A DNA stretch of 8,179 bases from an uncultured Balneolaceae bacterium. Its GTDB lineage: Bacteria; Bacteroidota; Rhodothermia; Balneolales; Balneolaceae. The notes below the pieces were generated by a model that was given only the letters and a program-made list of their open reading frames with translations, was not told the origin of the DNA and did not search any database. Where the stretch lies: positions 1 to 8,179 of the forward strand of contig CALJMB010000256.1 of NCBI GenBank assembly GCA_937982515.1, given 5' to 3'. Position numbers and translations under genes: made by a program. This document shows, in pieces, positions 1-7,217 of the stretch. Each line of letters begins with the position of its first letter. Position 1 is the stretch's first letter.

Positions 1-353
1 CTGCGGATCACCCTCAAATCCGCTTCCCCGGGCTAGTTGTCCACACGTCCAAAGATATACGTTTATATCCACTTCAAAAACCATCGCATTTTGTACTGTA
101 TTATATACACTGTACACAATTCAGTACACTTTTTTTCAGCCGCTTCTGTGCAATGCTTAAATAATAGCTCTATCAAATAGTACCCCTATAAAACCCTATT
201 GCCTGTTTTCGGTGCCAGATTTTTCCGAGCGGCGGATATCCTCTTCGTAAGGCCTTTTCGGTATAAATGTTGCATTTAACTGTTAAAAATAATCGATGGT
301 CAATCAAAAGTTGAAATGCCAACTATAATTGTTGCTAACTAAATACCATTATC
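1..353. other. Intergenic leader upstream of the polysaccharide genes
   Basis: No gene can be supported here. The first 25 bases hold a small inverted repeat (GCGGAT at 3-8 and ATCCGC at 18-23). The rest is AT-rich, with a cluster of TGTAC/GTACA words at 91-129 and an operator-like palindrome TTAAC-T-GTTAA at 276-286. A TATAAT lies at 324-329, but the nearest TTGAAA (311-316) is only 7 bases upstream, far too close for a standard promoter. The promoter of the glycosyltransferase gene is probably here but I cannot place it with confidence. Confidence 0.6.
93..127. repeat. Inverted GTACTG/CAGTAC with internal TGTAC words
   Basis: GTACTG (93-98) is the exact reverse complement of CAGTAC (122-127). 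Between them lie TATTATATACAC and a central TGTACA (111-116). The spacing and the repeated GTAC core resemble a regulator-binding or promoter region. No regulator is known from the window, so the function is inference only. Confidence 0.35.
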
Positions 354-1514
354 ATGAAGGTTGCAATTGTAACTGACTACTTGCTTCAACTTGGGGGTGC
401 AGAGAAAGTAACATCCATTATTAGCGAGCTCTACCCACAGGCAGATGTCTATACTCTAATATGCGATGAAAAAGTAAAAGAGAAATATTTTAAGGGGCGG
501 AACGTGACGGAGCATCCGGCATTTAAGGACTCTTCATGGAAGCGCAAGTACTACCGGGCTCTCTTCCCCCTGTATCCTACATATATAGAAGATTTTGACC
601 TCAAAGCGTACGATCTGATCATTTCGAGTTCCTACCTGTGGGCCAAAGGCGTGTTACCCGATATTGATGCCGTTCACATCTCATATGTGCATACTCCGCT
701 CCGGCAGGCGTGGGTTAAGTATCACGAATACCTGTATAATGAAAATGATATCGGCCGAATCAAACGCTTCCTGCTCCGGTTTATCATGAATTACGTCCGT
801 ATTTGGGATGTAACCAACTCTAACCGGGTTGATTACTTTATCGCAAATTCTCAGACGGTAAAACGCAGAATCGAAAAGATTTACCGCCGCCCGGCAGACG
901 TAATCTACCCCCCCATCGAAGTAGCCGACCATAAAAAGCACGCGAAGCAGACGTTTGGAAATCACTACGTCAGCCTGGGGCGCCTCGTCCCTTATAAGCG
1001 GGTAGATCTGCTTATCGAAGCCTTTAACAAGTCGATGAACCGGAAACTGTACATTATGGGCGACGGTAATGACCGCAAACGGCTTGAAAAACTCATCCAA
1101 TCCCCGAACATCCATCTGATGGGTTATGTGGATGAATACACCAAAATGAAAATCATATCTTCTGCCAAAGGGTTCATTTTCGCAACAGAAGAAGACTTTG
1201 GCATGAGTCCCGTTGAAGCTATGGCAACCGGCGTGCCGGTTATCGGGTTTGATAAAGGCGGCACCCGCGATTATATCCGCGAAGGTGTAAACGGCACATT
1301 CTTTCAGCATCAAACCCCCGAAGCTCTGATCTATGCAATGGATAGGTTCGAAAAGATGCAGTTCGACAAACAAAAAATCATTCAGTCTGTTCAAAAGTTC
1401 AGCAAAGCAAGCTTTAAGTATCAGTTTGAGGAATTTGTAGAGAATAAAATCGCTGAAAAGCAACTCCGCGCCGAGCGAGGAGGCATCTATACCACCAGGA
1501 TGCTTCGCAGTTGA
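354..1514 (+). CDS. Glycosyltransferase family 4 (GT-B fold)
   Basis: Probable retaining glycosyltransferase of the GT4 type. It would transfer a sugar from a nucleotide sugar to a growing lipid-linked glycan at the cytoplasmic face of the membrane. The 386 residues fit the family's usual length. The N-terminal half opens with the typical first strand and glycine loop (KVAIVTDYLLQLGGAEK, residues 2-18). The C-terminal donor-binding half begins near residue 205 with LGRLVPYKRVDLLIEAF (208-224), followed by the acidic E-x7-E motif at E280 and E288 (EEDFGMSPVEA) and GVPVIGFDKGGTRDYI (293-308). No signal peptide or membrane segment is seen. The ATG at 354 is chosen because the conserved strand starts immediately after it; upstream is A-rich with no Shine-Dalgarno. 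It precedes the phosphoglycosyl transferase gene by 103 bp on the same strand, so both probably act in one exopolysaccharide or O-antigen pathway. Donor and acceptor sugars cannot be read from the sequence. Confidence 0.9.
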   Translation: MKVAIVTDYLLQLGGAEKVTSIISELYPQADVYTLICDEKVKEKYFKGRNVTEHPAFKDSSWKRKYYRALFPLYPTYIEDFDLKAYDLIISSSYLWAKGVLPDIDAVHISYVHTPLRQAWVKYHEYLYNENDIGRIKRFLLRFIMNYVRIWDVTNSNRVDYFIANSQTVKRRIEKIYRRPADVIYPPIEVADHKKHAKQTFGNHYVSLGRLVPYKRVDLLIEAFNKSMNRKLYIMGDGNDRKRLEKLIQSPNIHLMGYVDEYTKMKIISSAKGFIFATEEDFGMSPVEAMATGVPVIGFDKGGTRDYIREGVNGTFFQHQTPEALIYAMDRFEKMQFDKQKIIQSVQKFSKASFKYQFEEFVENKIAEKQLRAERGGIYTTRMLRS

Positions 1515-1617
1515 ATACGTATGGATAATAACCCGCCACAAATCACAGATGGTTGATTAAAGAATGATTCTTGGCACATACCACCTGATGATGTGATTAC
1601 CAATACCTCTTTAGCAT

Positions 1618-2364
1618 ATGTCTCCACCATTTAAGCCCAACGGACTTAATACTTCCCCTTTTATTAAAAACTCATTATTCAACGGTAACTATACCATGTA
1701 CTCTGACCAACAGTTTCTCAGAATCTCTACCGTCACCATAGATTATTTCGGAACGTACAACGAACGGCCGAACTGGAAAGAAACGGTAGACATTTTTTTC
1801 GGCCTGATAGGGATAATAATCCTCCTGATCCTGTATCCTTTTATCACACTTGGAATCAAGCTTTCATCCAGCGGGCCGGTGCTCTTTAAACAGAAACGCA
1901 CCGGGCTGAACGGCAGGACTTTCATCTGCTATAAATTCCGCACCATGCATTGCAATCAGCCTGCGCCTGTTAATGGAGGGCCGGATATTACCCAGGAGAA
2001 AGATTCCCGCATCTTTAAATTCGGCGAATTTTTACGGAGGACAAACCTGGATGAAATCCCCCAGTTTATCAATGTCATCAAAGGCGACATGAGTATTGTG
2101 GGTCCACGCCCTTATCCCGTAGAGGAAAATTCGCACTGGAATTCCACATTCCCTGATTTCTATAAACGGTTTGCCGTACGGCCGGGGCTTACCGGGCTGG
2201 CCCAGGCAACGGGTTACCGGGGAGGAACGCTGGATCTGATTCATATGCGTGAGCGTCTTAGGCGGGATCTTATTTATATTGAAGAACGCTCCCTGGCGAT
2301 GGATCTTCGCGTCATCCAGCTCACCGCCCACAGCATGCTGACGCTGAATACCCACGCCCACTGA
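1618..2364 (+). CDS. Undecaprenyl-phosphate sugar phosphotransferase (bacterial sugar transferase, WcaJ/PglC type)
   Basis: Monotopic phosphoglycosyl transferase. It transfers a sugar-1-phosphate from a nucleotide sugar to undecaprenyl phosphate at the inner membrane, the first committed step of a surface polysaccharide. The 248 residues contain one hydrophobic segment (about 58-80, with Pro74 as the likely helix break of a re-entrant helix), then KRTGLNGRTFICYKFRTM (93-110), the catalytic Asp-Glu pair D145-E146 in TNLDEIPQF, GDMSIVGPRP (156-165) and RPGLTG (188-193). It has the catalytic core and one membrane helix but lacks the large N-terminal region of full WcaJ proteins. About 50 residues precede the helix, longer than minimal PglC-like enzymes. 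The frame has a stop at 1612-1614, so 1618 is the first possible ATG; Met27 (1696) is an alternative, and neither has a Shine-Dalgarno. The sugar is unknown. The gene is followed by a strong inverted repeat and is probably co-transcribed with the upstream glycosyltransferase. Confidence 0.92.
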   Translation: MSPPFKPNGLNTSPFIKNSLFNGNYTMYSDQQFLRISTVTIDYFGTYNERPNWKETVDIFFGLIGIIILLILYPFITLGIKLSSSGPVLFKQKRTGLNGRTFICYKFRTMHCNQPAPVNGGPDITQEKDSRIFKFGEFLRRTNLDEIPQFINVIKGDMSIVGPRPYPVEENSHWNSTFPDFYKRFAVRPGLTGLAQATGYRGGTLDLIHMRERLRRDLIYIEERSLAMDLRVIQLTAHSMLTLNTHAH

Positions 2365-2374
2365 TTCTTAATTA

Positions 2375-2439
2375 GGAATTGGTGAATTAGGAGTGATAAC
2401 CCCCCACCCCCAATTCCCAATTCCTAATTCACCAATTCC
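2375..2439. repeat. Perfect 18-bp inverted repeat after the sugar transferase; possible terminator
   Basis: GGAATTGGTGAATTAGGA (2375-2392) is the exact reverse complement of TCCTAATTCACCAATTCC (2422-2439), separated by a C-rich 29-base loop. It starts 11 bases after the stop codon, so a hairpin here could end or protect the polysaccharide transcript. No T-run follows the right arm, so it is not a classic intrinsic terminator. The arms are built from repeated AATT-type words, which suggests it may be a member of an interspersed repeat family. Confidence 0.75.
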
Positions 2440-2773
2440 CCACCTCCCTTCTTGCTATTATCCCTCCAAAATGAGATCTTTGATGCTTATTATAGGCTTC
2501 TGAGCTTTACTTGCTTACATATAATTTTACCCGGTAACCAGCCACTATGGTAGTTTTACATGTTTTGCAGTCACTAACCCTTCTCATCCATCCGCGGCTA
2601 CGCGGCATGGCCGGGGTGTATCCGTGTCCGCGCCAGCGCCGGATATAACCAGCACCCTGCTATCGGGATTCCCGACCTCTTTCCTCGCCGTCCGTTTTTT
2701 AACTTTACCAAACATCCATACATAACAATACCCATTATCGAACCGCCAGTTAATTATAGCACCAGGTTAATCA
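2440..2773. other. Intergenic region upstream of argB
   Basis: There is no supported gene. The left part is AT-rich and contains a possible -10 element TATAAT at 2520-2525, without a convincing -35. The right part (about 2590-2680) switches to GC-rich sequence with several hairpins, listed separately. The argB reading frame is open from 2578 onward but contains no usual start codon before 2821, and the translated residues in 2578-2770 do not resemble acetylglutamate kinase. AGG at 2764-2766 sits 7 bases before the ATG at 2774 and could serve as a weak ribosome binding site. No ArgR-type operator is recognised. Confidence 0.6.
2592..2675. repeat. Cluster of GC-rich hairpins upstream of argB
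   Basis: Three small inverted repeats lie in a row. CCGCG-GCTA-CGCGG is at 2592-2605. The arms GGTGTATCCG (2615-2624) and CGGATATAACC (2640-2650) pair with one extra base. TCGGGA-T-TCCCGA is at 2663-2675. The base composition contrasts with the AT-rich DNA on both sides. The cluster could be a regulatory leader of argB, or a degenerate interspersed repeat related in style to the GC-rich block at the right end of the window. Confidence 0.55.
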
Positions 2774-2820
2774 ATGCTCTTGCAGGAACCATCGTCCTCA
2801 TAAAATACGGGGGCAATGCC
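2774..2820 (+). other. argB: Missing N-terminal coding segment of argB (start anomaly)
   Basis: In the argB frame the bases 2788-2820 encode TIVLIKYGGNA. This is the conserved first strand and glycine loop of acetylglutamate kinase, including the lysine that contacts the phosphates (Lys8 in the E. coli enzyme). This part must therefore belong to the gene or its recent ancestor. The only nearby ATG (2774) is in another frame and reaches a stop after nine codons (TAA at 2801-2803). One extra base between about 2777 and 2790 would fuse it to the kinase. For example, an additional A in GGAACC would give MLLQETIVLIKYGGNAM, a normal-looking N-terminus. Confidence 0.7.
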
Positions 2821-3603
2821 ATGACAGATGACGAAGTTAAACAGAGTGTGGTAACCGATATTATCCATTTGAAGGAGCTCGGCATCATGCCGGTTATTGT
2901 CCACGGCGGGGGAAGAGCGATAAAAGAACTTCTTGACGAAGCGGGCCTTCAATCGGAGTTTGTAGGAGGGCACCGTAAGACGGATGCTGTAACGATGCGC
3001 TATGTGGAGATGGCGCTGACGGGCAGAGTAAATTCGGAACTGGTAAGGCTGATAAATGGGGGAGGATTAATGGCCGTGGGCCTGTCTGGCAAAGACGGTG
3101 GCATGGTTACCGCGCGTAAACGCCTGCACCGGTTCCTCGCCGACGGTAAAGAGCAAGAGACAGACCTCGGCTTTGTCGGTGATGTGGAAGAAATCGATAC
3201 CGGGCTCATCCGCCACCTTATCCGTGCAGATTATGTACCGGTTATTTCGCCTGTAGCTACAGGCAGAGACCTGAATGATTATAATATAAATGCCGATATG
3301 TTTGCCGGACATATGGCGGGGGCTCTCGGAGCCTCCAGCTACATTGCCTTAACAGATGTAGACGGGCTAATGCGCGATAAAGACGACCCTTCCACGCTGG
3401 TTCATGAGATCTCGCTGGAACAGGCCGAGGCCGAGATAGGGGGCATGATTCAGGGAGGAATGATTCCCAAAATAGAATCGTGTATTATTGCACTGAGAAA
3501 AGGCGTTCAGTCTGCTCATATTGTAAACGGAATGGCCAAACACAGCATCCTGAAGGCGCTCCTCGCCGAGGAACGTCCAGGCACTATGATAAAAAGGGGA
3601 TAA
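2821..3603 (+). CDS. argB: Acetylglutamate kinase, 5' end disputed
   Basis: Amino acid kinase family enzyme that phosphorylates N-acetyl-L-glutamate with ATP, the second step of ornithine synthesis in the cytoplasm. From the ATG at 2821 it has 260 residues. Visible motifs are VHGGGRAI (27-34), VGLSGKDGG (86-94), the NINAD loop (155-159), ALTDVDG (176-182), GGMIPKI with the conserved Lys217, GVQSAHIVNG (228-237) and a C-terminal GTMI (254-257). The first in-frame ATG is used for the coordinates, but it is too short. The conserved IKYGGNA strand is encoded just upstream in the same frame without a usual start codon, so a protein beginning at 2821 would lack a catalytic lysine. Either translation starts upstream on a rare codon, or a one-base frameshift separates it from the ATG at 2774. 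Whether it is feedback-inhibited by arginine cannot be decided, because the regulatory N-terminal helix is not visible. First gene of the arg cluster. Confidence 0.93.
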   Translation: MTDDEVKQSVVTDIIHLKELGIMPVIVHGGGRAIKELLDEAGLQSEFVGGHRKTDAVTMRYVEMALTGRVNSELVRLINGGGLMAVGLSGKDGGMVTARKRLHRFLADGKEQETDLGFVGDVEEIDTGLIRHLIRADYVPVISPVATGRDLNDYNINADMFAGHMAGALGASSYIALTDVDGLMRDKDDPSTLVHEISLEQAEAEIGGMIQGGMIPKIESCIIALRKGVQSAHIVNGMAKHSILKALLAEERPGTMIKRG

Positions 3604-3636
3604 CAAATAAAGGGTTCACGATTAACAATTAATATG

Positions 3637-3701
3637 TAGTTATTCGTTACTTGTTATTAGTTACTCGGGGTCCTCTTTCCTAACTAATAACGAAATAACT
3701 A
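3637..3701. repeat. Imperfect long inverted repeat between argB and argD
   Basis: GTTATTAGTTA (3653-3663) is an exact reverse complement of TAACTAATAAC (3681-3691), with a 17-base loop containing CTCGGGGTCC. The pairing continues outward: TAGTTATTCGTTA (3637-3649) matches TAACGAAATAACTA (3688-3701) with one bulged base, because the left arm carries a duplicated GTTA word. It could fold in the mRNA between argB and argD and tune their relative expression, but there is no T-run to mark a terminator. Confidence 0.7.
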
Positions 3702-3722
3702 ATAGCCAATCAACTAAACACC

Positions 3723-4916
3723 ATGAAAGACACCGCACAAGAACTTGCTGATACGTATCATTTTGATCTGTATGGCCGCTACCCCATTACACTCACCGAG
3801 GGAAAAGGAGTATATGTGAAAGCCACCAATGGCAAAATGTATCTGGATGCGCTGGCCGGTATTGCTGTAAACAGCCTGGGACATGCTCATCCGGCTGTGG
3901 TGAAGGCCATACAAGATCAGGCAGAAAAACTTATCCACGTCTCCAACCTGTATTACAACGAACCACAAAGCAAGCTTGCAAAACTGCTGACGGAGGTAGC
4001 CGGCCTGGACCGCGCCTTTTTCTGCAACAGCGGGGCTGAAGCTATAGAAGGCTCTGTAAAACTGGCCCGGAAGTACGCGTATATCAAAGGAAAAACCGGC
4101 AACATCCTGTCTATGGAAAACTGTTTCCACGGCCGGACGCTCGGAACTATTGCCATGGGCAAGGAAAAGTATCAGAAGGGCTTTGCCCCCCTCCCTTCCG
4201 GTTTTGACCGCGTGCCGATGAATGATATCGAAGCCCTCTCACAAAAGGTTGACGACAACACTATCGCCGTTATCCTGGAGCCGATACAAGGCGAAGGCGG
4301 CGTCCATCCGGCCGAAGAATCCTACATCAGGGAAGTACGCGCTCTTTGCGACCGGCACGATGTTTTACTTATTCTGGATGAAATTCAGAGCGGTATCGGG
4401 CGGACAGGCAAAATGTTTGCCTATCAGCACTACGGCATCAGGCCGGATATCGTCGCTTCTGCCAAAGCGCTGGGCGGAGGCTTCCCCATCGGCGCCGTTA
4501 TTGCAACAGAAGAAGTGGCTTCCGCTTTTAAGCATGGCGAACATGGCACAACCTACGGCGGGAACCCACTGGCCTGTGCCGCCGCCCATGCCGCACTCAC
4601 AACCATCGTCGATGAAGATCTGGCCGGACAAGCTGCCGAAAAGGGGGCCTATTTCATAGAAAAGATGCAGGATATTGCCAGCGGATGGAGTGCCATTAAG
4701 GAGATACGTGGCAAGGGACTCATGATCGGTGTAGAACTGGCCTTTCCGGGCGCCAAAGTAGTGAATGCCATGCTTGAGCGGGGCGTGCTTTCCAATTGCG
4801 CTTCCGATACCGTTATGCGTATCGTGCCCCCGCTGATCATCTCCAGGGAAGAGCTGGACACACTTATAAACGTATTAACAGAATCTATAAAAGAAGTAGA
4901 GGCTCTTCATGTCTAA
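3723..4916 (+). CDS. argD: Acetylornithine aminotransferase
   Basis: Class III PLP-dependent aminotransferase. It converts N-acetylglutamate semialdehyde and glutamate to N-acetylornithine and 2-oxoglutarate in the cytoplasm. The 397 residues match the family length. Visible features are DALAGIAVNSLGHAHP (42-57), the cofactor phosphate loop FFCNSGAEAIEGSVKLAR (99-116), CFHGRT (134-139), LEPIQGEGG (185-193), LILDEIQSGIGRTG with PLP-binding Asp219, SAKALGGGFPIGA with the Schiff-base Lys248, and TTYGGNPLACAAA (276-288). The start at 3723 fits the normal N-terminus; upstream is A-rich (CAACTAAACACC) with no Shine-Dalgarno. It follows argB by 119 bp and overlaps argC by 8 bases, so argD and argC are probably translationally coupled. 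Enzymes of this group sometimes also serve lysine synthesis as succinyldiaminopimelate aminotransferase. The context here argues for arginine as the main role. Confidence 0.95.
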   Translation: MKDTAQELADTYHFDLYGRYPITLTEGKGVYVKATNGKMYLDALAGIAVNSLGHAHPAVVKAIQDQAEKLIHVSNLYYNEPQSKLAKLLTEVAGLDRAFFCNSGAEAIEGSVKLARKYAYIKGKTGNILSMENCFHGRTLGTIAMGKEKYQKGFAPLPSGFDRVPMNDIEALSQKVDDNTIAVILEPIQGEGGVHPAEESYIREVRALCDRHDVLLILDEIQSGIGRTGKMFAYQHYGIRPDIVASAKALGGGFPIGAVIATEEVASAFKHGEHGTTYGGNPLACAAAHAALTTIVDEDLAGQAAEKGAYFIEKMQDIASGWSAIKEIRGKGLMIGVELAFPGAKVVNAMLERGVLSNCASDTVMRIVPPLIISREELDTLINVLTESIKEVEALHV

Positions 4917-5946
4917 ATATAAAGTTGGAGTTGTCGGGGCCACGGGCTATACAGGTACGGAACTGGTCCGGTTACTCATCCACCATCCCGATATCAGCCT
5001 TGAAATCATAACCTCCCAGAGTAAAGCGGGGCACTCTTTTTCTTCCATCCACCCCCACTTTAAGGGGCTAACAGACCTGGAATTGCAGCCAGTAGAGCAG
5101 CTAGACGACCACGACCTGGATCTGGTGTTCCTGGCCCTGCCCCATGGCGTTTCCATGGACTTCGTTAAACAGCACAAGCTGGATAAATTTCGGATTATCG
5201 ACCTATCCGGTGATTTTAGGCTCGGCTCGTCCGAAATGTATGAACAGTGGTACAAAAAGAAGCATGCTGTTCCCGGATTTATTGAAGAAGCCGTATTTGG
5301 CCTGCCGGAGCTTTTCCGGGACCAGATCCGTAATGCGCGGCTGGTGGCTAATCCCGGCTGTTATCCAACCGCAGCTATCCTGCCGCTGGCCCCCCTGGTG
5401 GAGAGCGACCTCATCGACCCGCACAGTATTATCGTTGATGCCAAATCGGGAGTTACAGGAGCCGGCGCCAAAGCCAAACAACAAACCCACTTTCCCGAAG
5501 TATTCGGCAACTTCTCCGCGTATGGATTGCTTTCTCACCGCCACACGCCCGAAATCCAGTTCATTCTGCAGAAATTTACCGGCACAGAACCTCAGGTTCT
5601 GTTCACCCCTCATCTGCTGCCTATAGACAGAGGTATCCTCACTACAATCTATGCTACTCCCAAACGGCCCGTCAACCGGGAGATGATAGAAGAAACCTTC
5701 CTGGATTTTTACCGCAAAGAACATTTTATCCGGGTTGTAGACCATCCGCCCATGGTAAAGCATGTGCGCGGTTCTAACTACTGCGATATATACGCCACGT
5801 ATGATGAACGGACGAACAAGATCATAGCCGTTTCCACGATCGATAATCTGGTTAAAGGAGCGGCCGGGCAGGCTGTGCAGAATATGAATCTCATGTTCGG
5901 GTTTATCGAACGGTCGGGATTAAAAATCACGCCGTTGAGCCCGTAA
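4909..5946 (+). CDS. argC: N-acetyl-gamma-glutamyl-phosphate reductase
   Basis: NADPH-dependent reductase that turns N-acetylglutamyl phosphate, the ArgB product, into N-acetylglutamate semialdehyde, the ArgD substrate. The 345 residues are typical of the longer (type 1) form. The Rossmann start KVGVVGATGYTGTELVRLL (5-23) is intact. So are LALPHG (75-80), DLSGDFRL (98-105), the catalytic Cys151 in NPGCYPTA, DAKSGVTGAG (177-186) and the SHRHTPEI motif with His212 and Glu215, which match the catalytic His and Glu of characterised ArgC. The start ATG lies inside the end of argD (8-base overlap, ATGTCTAA), with a purine-rich GTAGAGG upstream that is also argD coding. Reinitiation by ribosomes finishing argD is therefore likely. 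Confidence 0.96.
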   Translation: MSKYKVGVVGATGYTGTELVRLLIHHPDISLEIITSQSKAGHSFSSIHPHFKGLTDLELQPVEQLDDHDLDLVFLALPHGVSMDFVKQHKLDKFRIIDLSGDFRLGSSEMYEQWYKKKHAVPGFIEEAVFGLPELFRDQIRNARLVANPGCYPTAAILPLAPLVESDLIDPHSIIVDAKSGVTGAGAKAKQQTHFPEVFGNFSAYGLLSHRHTPEIQFILQKFTGTEPQVLFTPHLLPIDRGILTTIYATPKRPVNREMIEETFLDFYRKEHFIRVVDHPPMVKHVRGSNYCDIYATYDERTNKIIAVSTIDNLVKGAAGQAVQNMNLMFGFIERSGLKITPLSP

Positions 5947-6003
5947 CCTGTACTTATTATTAGTGGTAATTAAAGAGCAATTAATAACATTTTCTAATCA
6001 ACT

Positions 6004-7215
6004 ATGATGAATAACATCACTCACGTCCGCGGATTCAAATGCTGGGGGGCACATATGGGTATCAAATCTAAGCGAAGAGATTTGGCGCTCATCTACTCGG
6101 AAGTGCCGGCCTCAGCCGCGGCCGTGTTCACCAAAAACATCGTGTGCGCCGAGCCGGTAAAGCTCAGCCGTGAACACATCAAAAGCGGCAAGGCACAGGC
6201 CATTGTCTGCAACTCAGGCAATGCCAACGCCTGCACGGGTAAGGAAGGATGGAAAGGTGCCGTTGCCATGGCGGAGGTAACGGCCTCGTGCCTGAACATT
6301 CCGAAAGAGAGTGTGCTGGTGGCTTCCACGGGGTTGATTGGCGAGCCCTTCCCTACTGAAAAAGTACTACAGGGAATCCGGGAAAGCGCCGCTAAGCTCT
6401 CCGACCGCGATATTGCCGGCTCCCTGACGGCCAACGCCATACTCACAACCGATACTTTTGCCAAAGAGGGTTTCACCTCCTTCGATATAAATGGATCGAC
6501 CATCAATATGGCGGGTATTGCCAAAGGTTCGGGTATGATCCATCCCAATATGGGAACCATGCTGGCGTTCATTACCTGCGATGTAGCCATATCTCCCGGT
6601 CTGCTCGATGAAGCGCTTCGCAAAGTGGTTGACAAAACGTTTAATATGATTACGGTGGACGGCGACACCTCCACCAACGATATGGTTGCCATTTTGTGCA
6701 ACGGGATGGCGGGTAATGAGGAAATAACCCGGAAAGACAAAAATTATGAAAAGTTCCTTGTACACCTGAAAGACTTGTGTACCCACCTGGCTAAACTGAT
6801 CGTCTCTGACGGTGAAGGCTCTACCAAGCTTATTGAATACCAGGTTATAAAAGCTAAAAGTGAACAGGAAGCGCGGCAGATCGTCCGGACCATTTCAAAT
6901 TCGAACCTGGTCAAGACCGCGATCTTTGGTTCAGATCCCAACTGGGGACGCATTGTAGCGGCCGCCGGACGTTCCGGAGTAAACTTCGACCCGGAAAAAA
7001 TAGACCTTTACATCGGTTCCAACCCGGGTAAAAGCGTACAGGTACTGAAACAGGGACAACCGCTTAACGAAGGCCGGGCAGTCCTGAAGAAGGAGATGAA
7101 AGAATCTACAGTCACCATTATCCTGGATCTGAATGAAGGGACGGCTGAAGCAACAGGGTGGGGATCCGATTTTTCGTATGAATACGTCCGTATCAATGCG
7201 GAGTATACTACTTGA
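6004..7215 (+). CDS. argJ: Glutamate N-acetyltransferase (ornithine acetyltransferase)
   Basis: Member of the ArgJ family of self-cleaving N-terminal-nucleophile enzymes. It transfers acetyl from N-acetylornithine to glutamate, releasing ornithine and regenerating N-acetylglutamate; some members also use acetyl-CoA. The 403 residues are the normal length. Key features are CNSGNANACTG (69-79), the oxyanion-hole pair T109-G110 in VASTGLIGE, and the cleavage motif KGSGMIHPNMGTMLAF (174-189). Thr185 would become the N-terminal nucleophile of the beta chain. Further on are TVDGDTSTNDM (217-227), SDGEGSTKL (268-276), GSDPNWGR (309-316) and the conserved end YVRINAEYTT. The residue before the nucleophile is Gly184 where Ala is usual. 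Whether the enzyme is mono- or bifunctional cannot be read directly. It starts 57 bp after argC, with an A/T-rich leader and no Shine-Dalgarno, and closes the acetyl cycle with the three genes before it. A second ATG follows directly (6007). Confidence 0.96.
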   Translation: MMNNITHVRGFKCWGAHMGIKSKRRDLALIYSEVPASAAAVFTKNIVCAEPVKLSREHIKSGKAQAIVCNSGNANACTGKEGWKGAVAMAEVTASCLNIPKESVLVASTGLIGEPFPTEKVLQGIRESAAKLSDRDIAGSLTANAILTTDTFAKEGFTSFDINGSTINMAGIAKGSGMIHPNMGTMLAFITCDVAISPGLLDEALRKVVDKTFNMITVDGDTSTNDMVAILCNGMAGNEEITRKDKNYEKFLVHLKDLCTHLAKLIVSDGEGSTKLIEYQVIKAKSEQEARQIVRTISNSNLVKTAIFGSDPNWGRIVAAAGRSGVNFDPEKIDLYIGSNPGKSVQVLKQGQPLNEGRAVLKKEMKESTVTIILDLNEGTAEATGWGSDFSYEYVRINAEYTT

Positions 7216-7217
7216 TA

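Noticed and set aside
1..84. A reverse-strand frame from an ATG at 84 open to the left edge (begins MVFEVDINVYLW)
   Set aside because: Only 28 codons are visible, with no recognisable motif, no ribosome binding site and a repeat-like GC-rich end. It might be the start of a divergent gene but cannot be supported.
311..329. TTGAAA and TATAAT as a promoter for the glycosyltransferase
   Set aside because: The spacing is 7 bases instead of about 17, so the pair cannot form a standard promoter.
681..1541. Long reverse-strand open frame opposite the glycosyltransferase
   Set aside because: The + strand frame has full GT4 motifs. The reverse frame is a shadow with no family features.
5203..5763. 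Reverse-strand open frame of 186 codons opposite argC
   Set aside because: argC is intact with catalytic Cys, His and Glu on the + strand. The antisense frame follows from its codon pattern.
6093..6740. Reverse-strand open frame of 215 codons opposite argJ
   Set aside because: Shadow of argJ with low-complexity serine/proline-rich translation and no motif.
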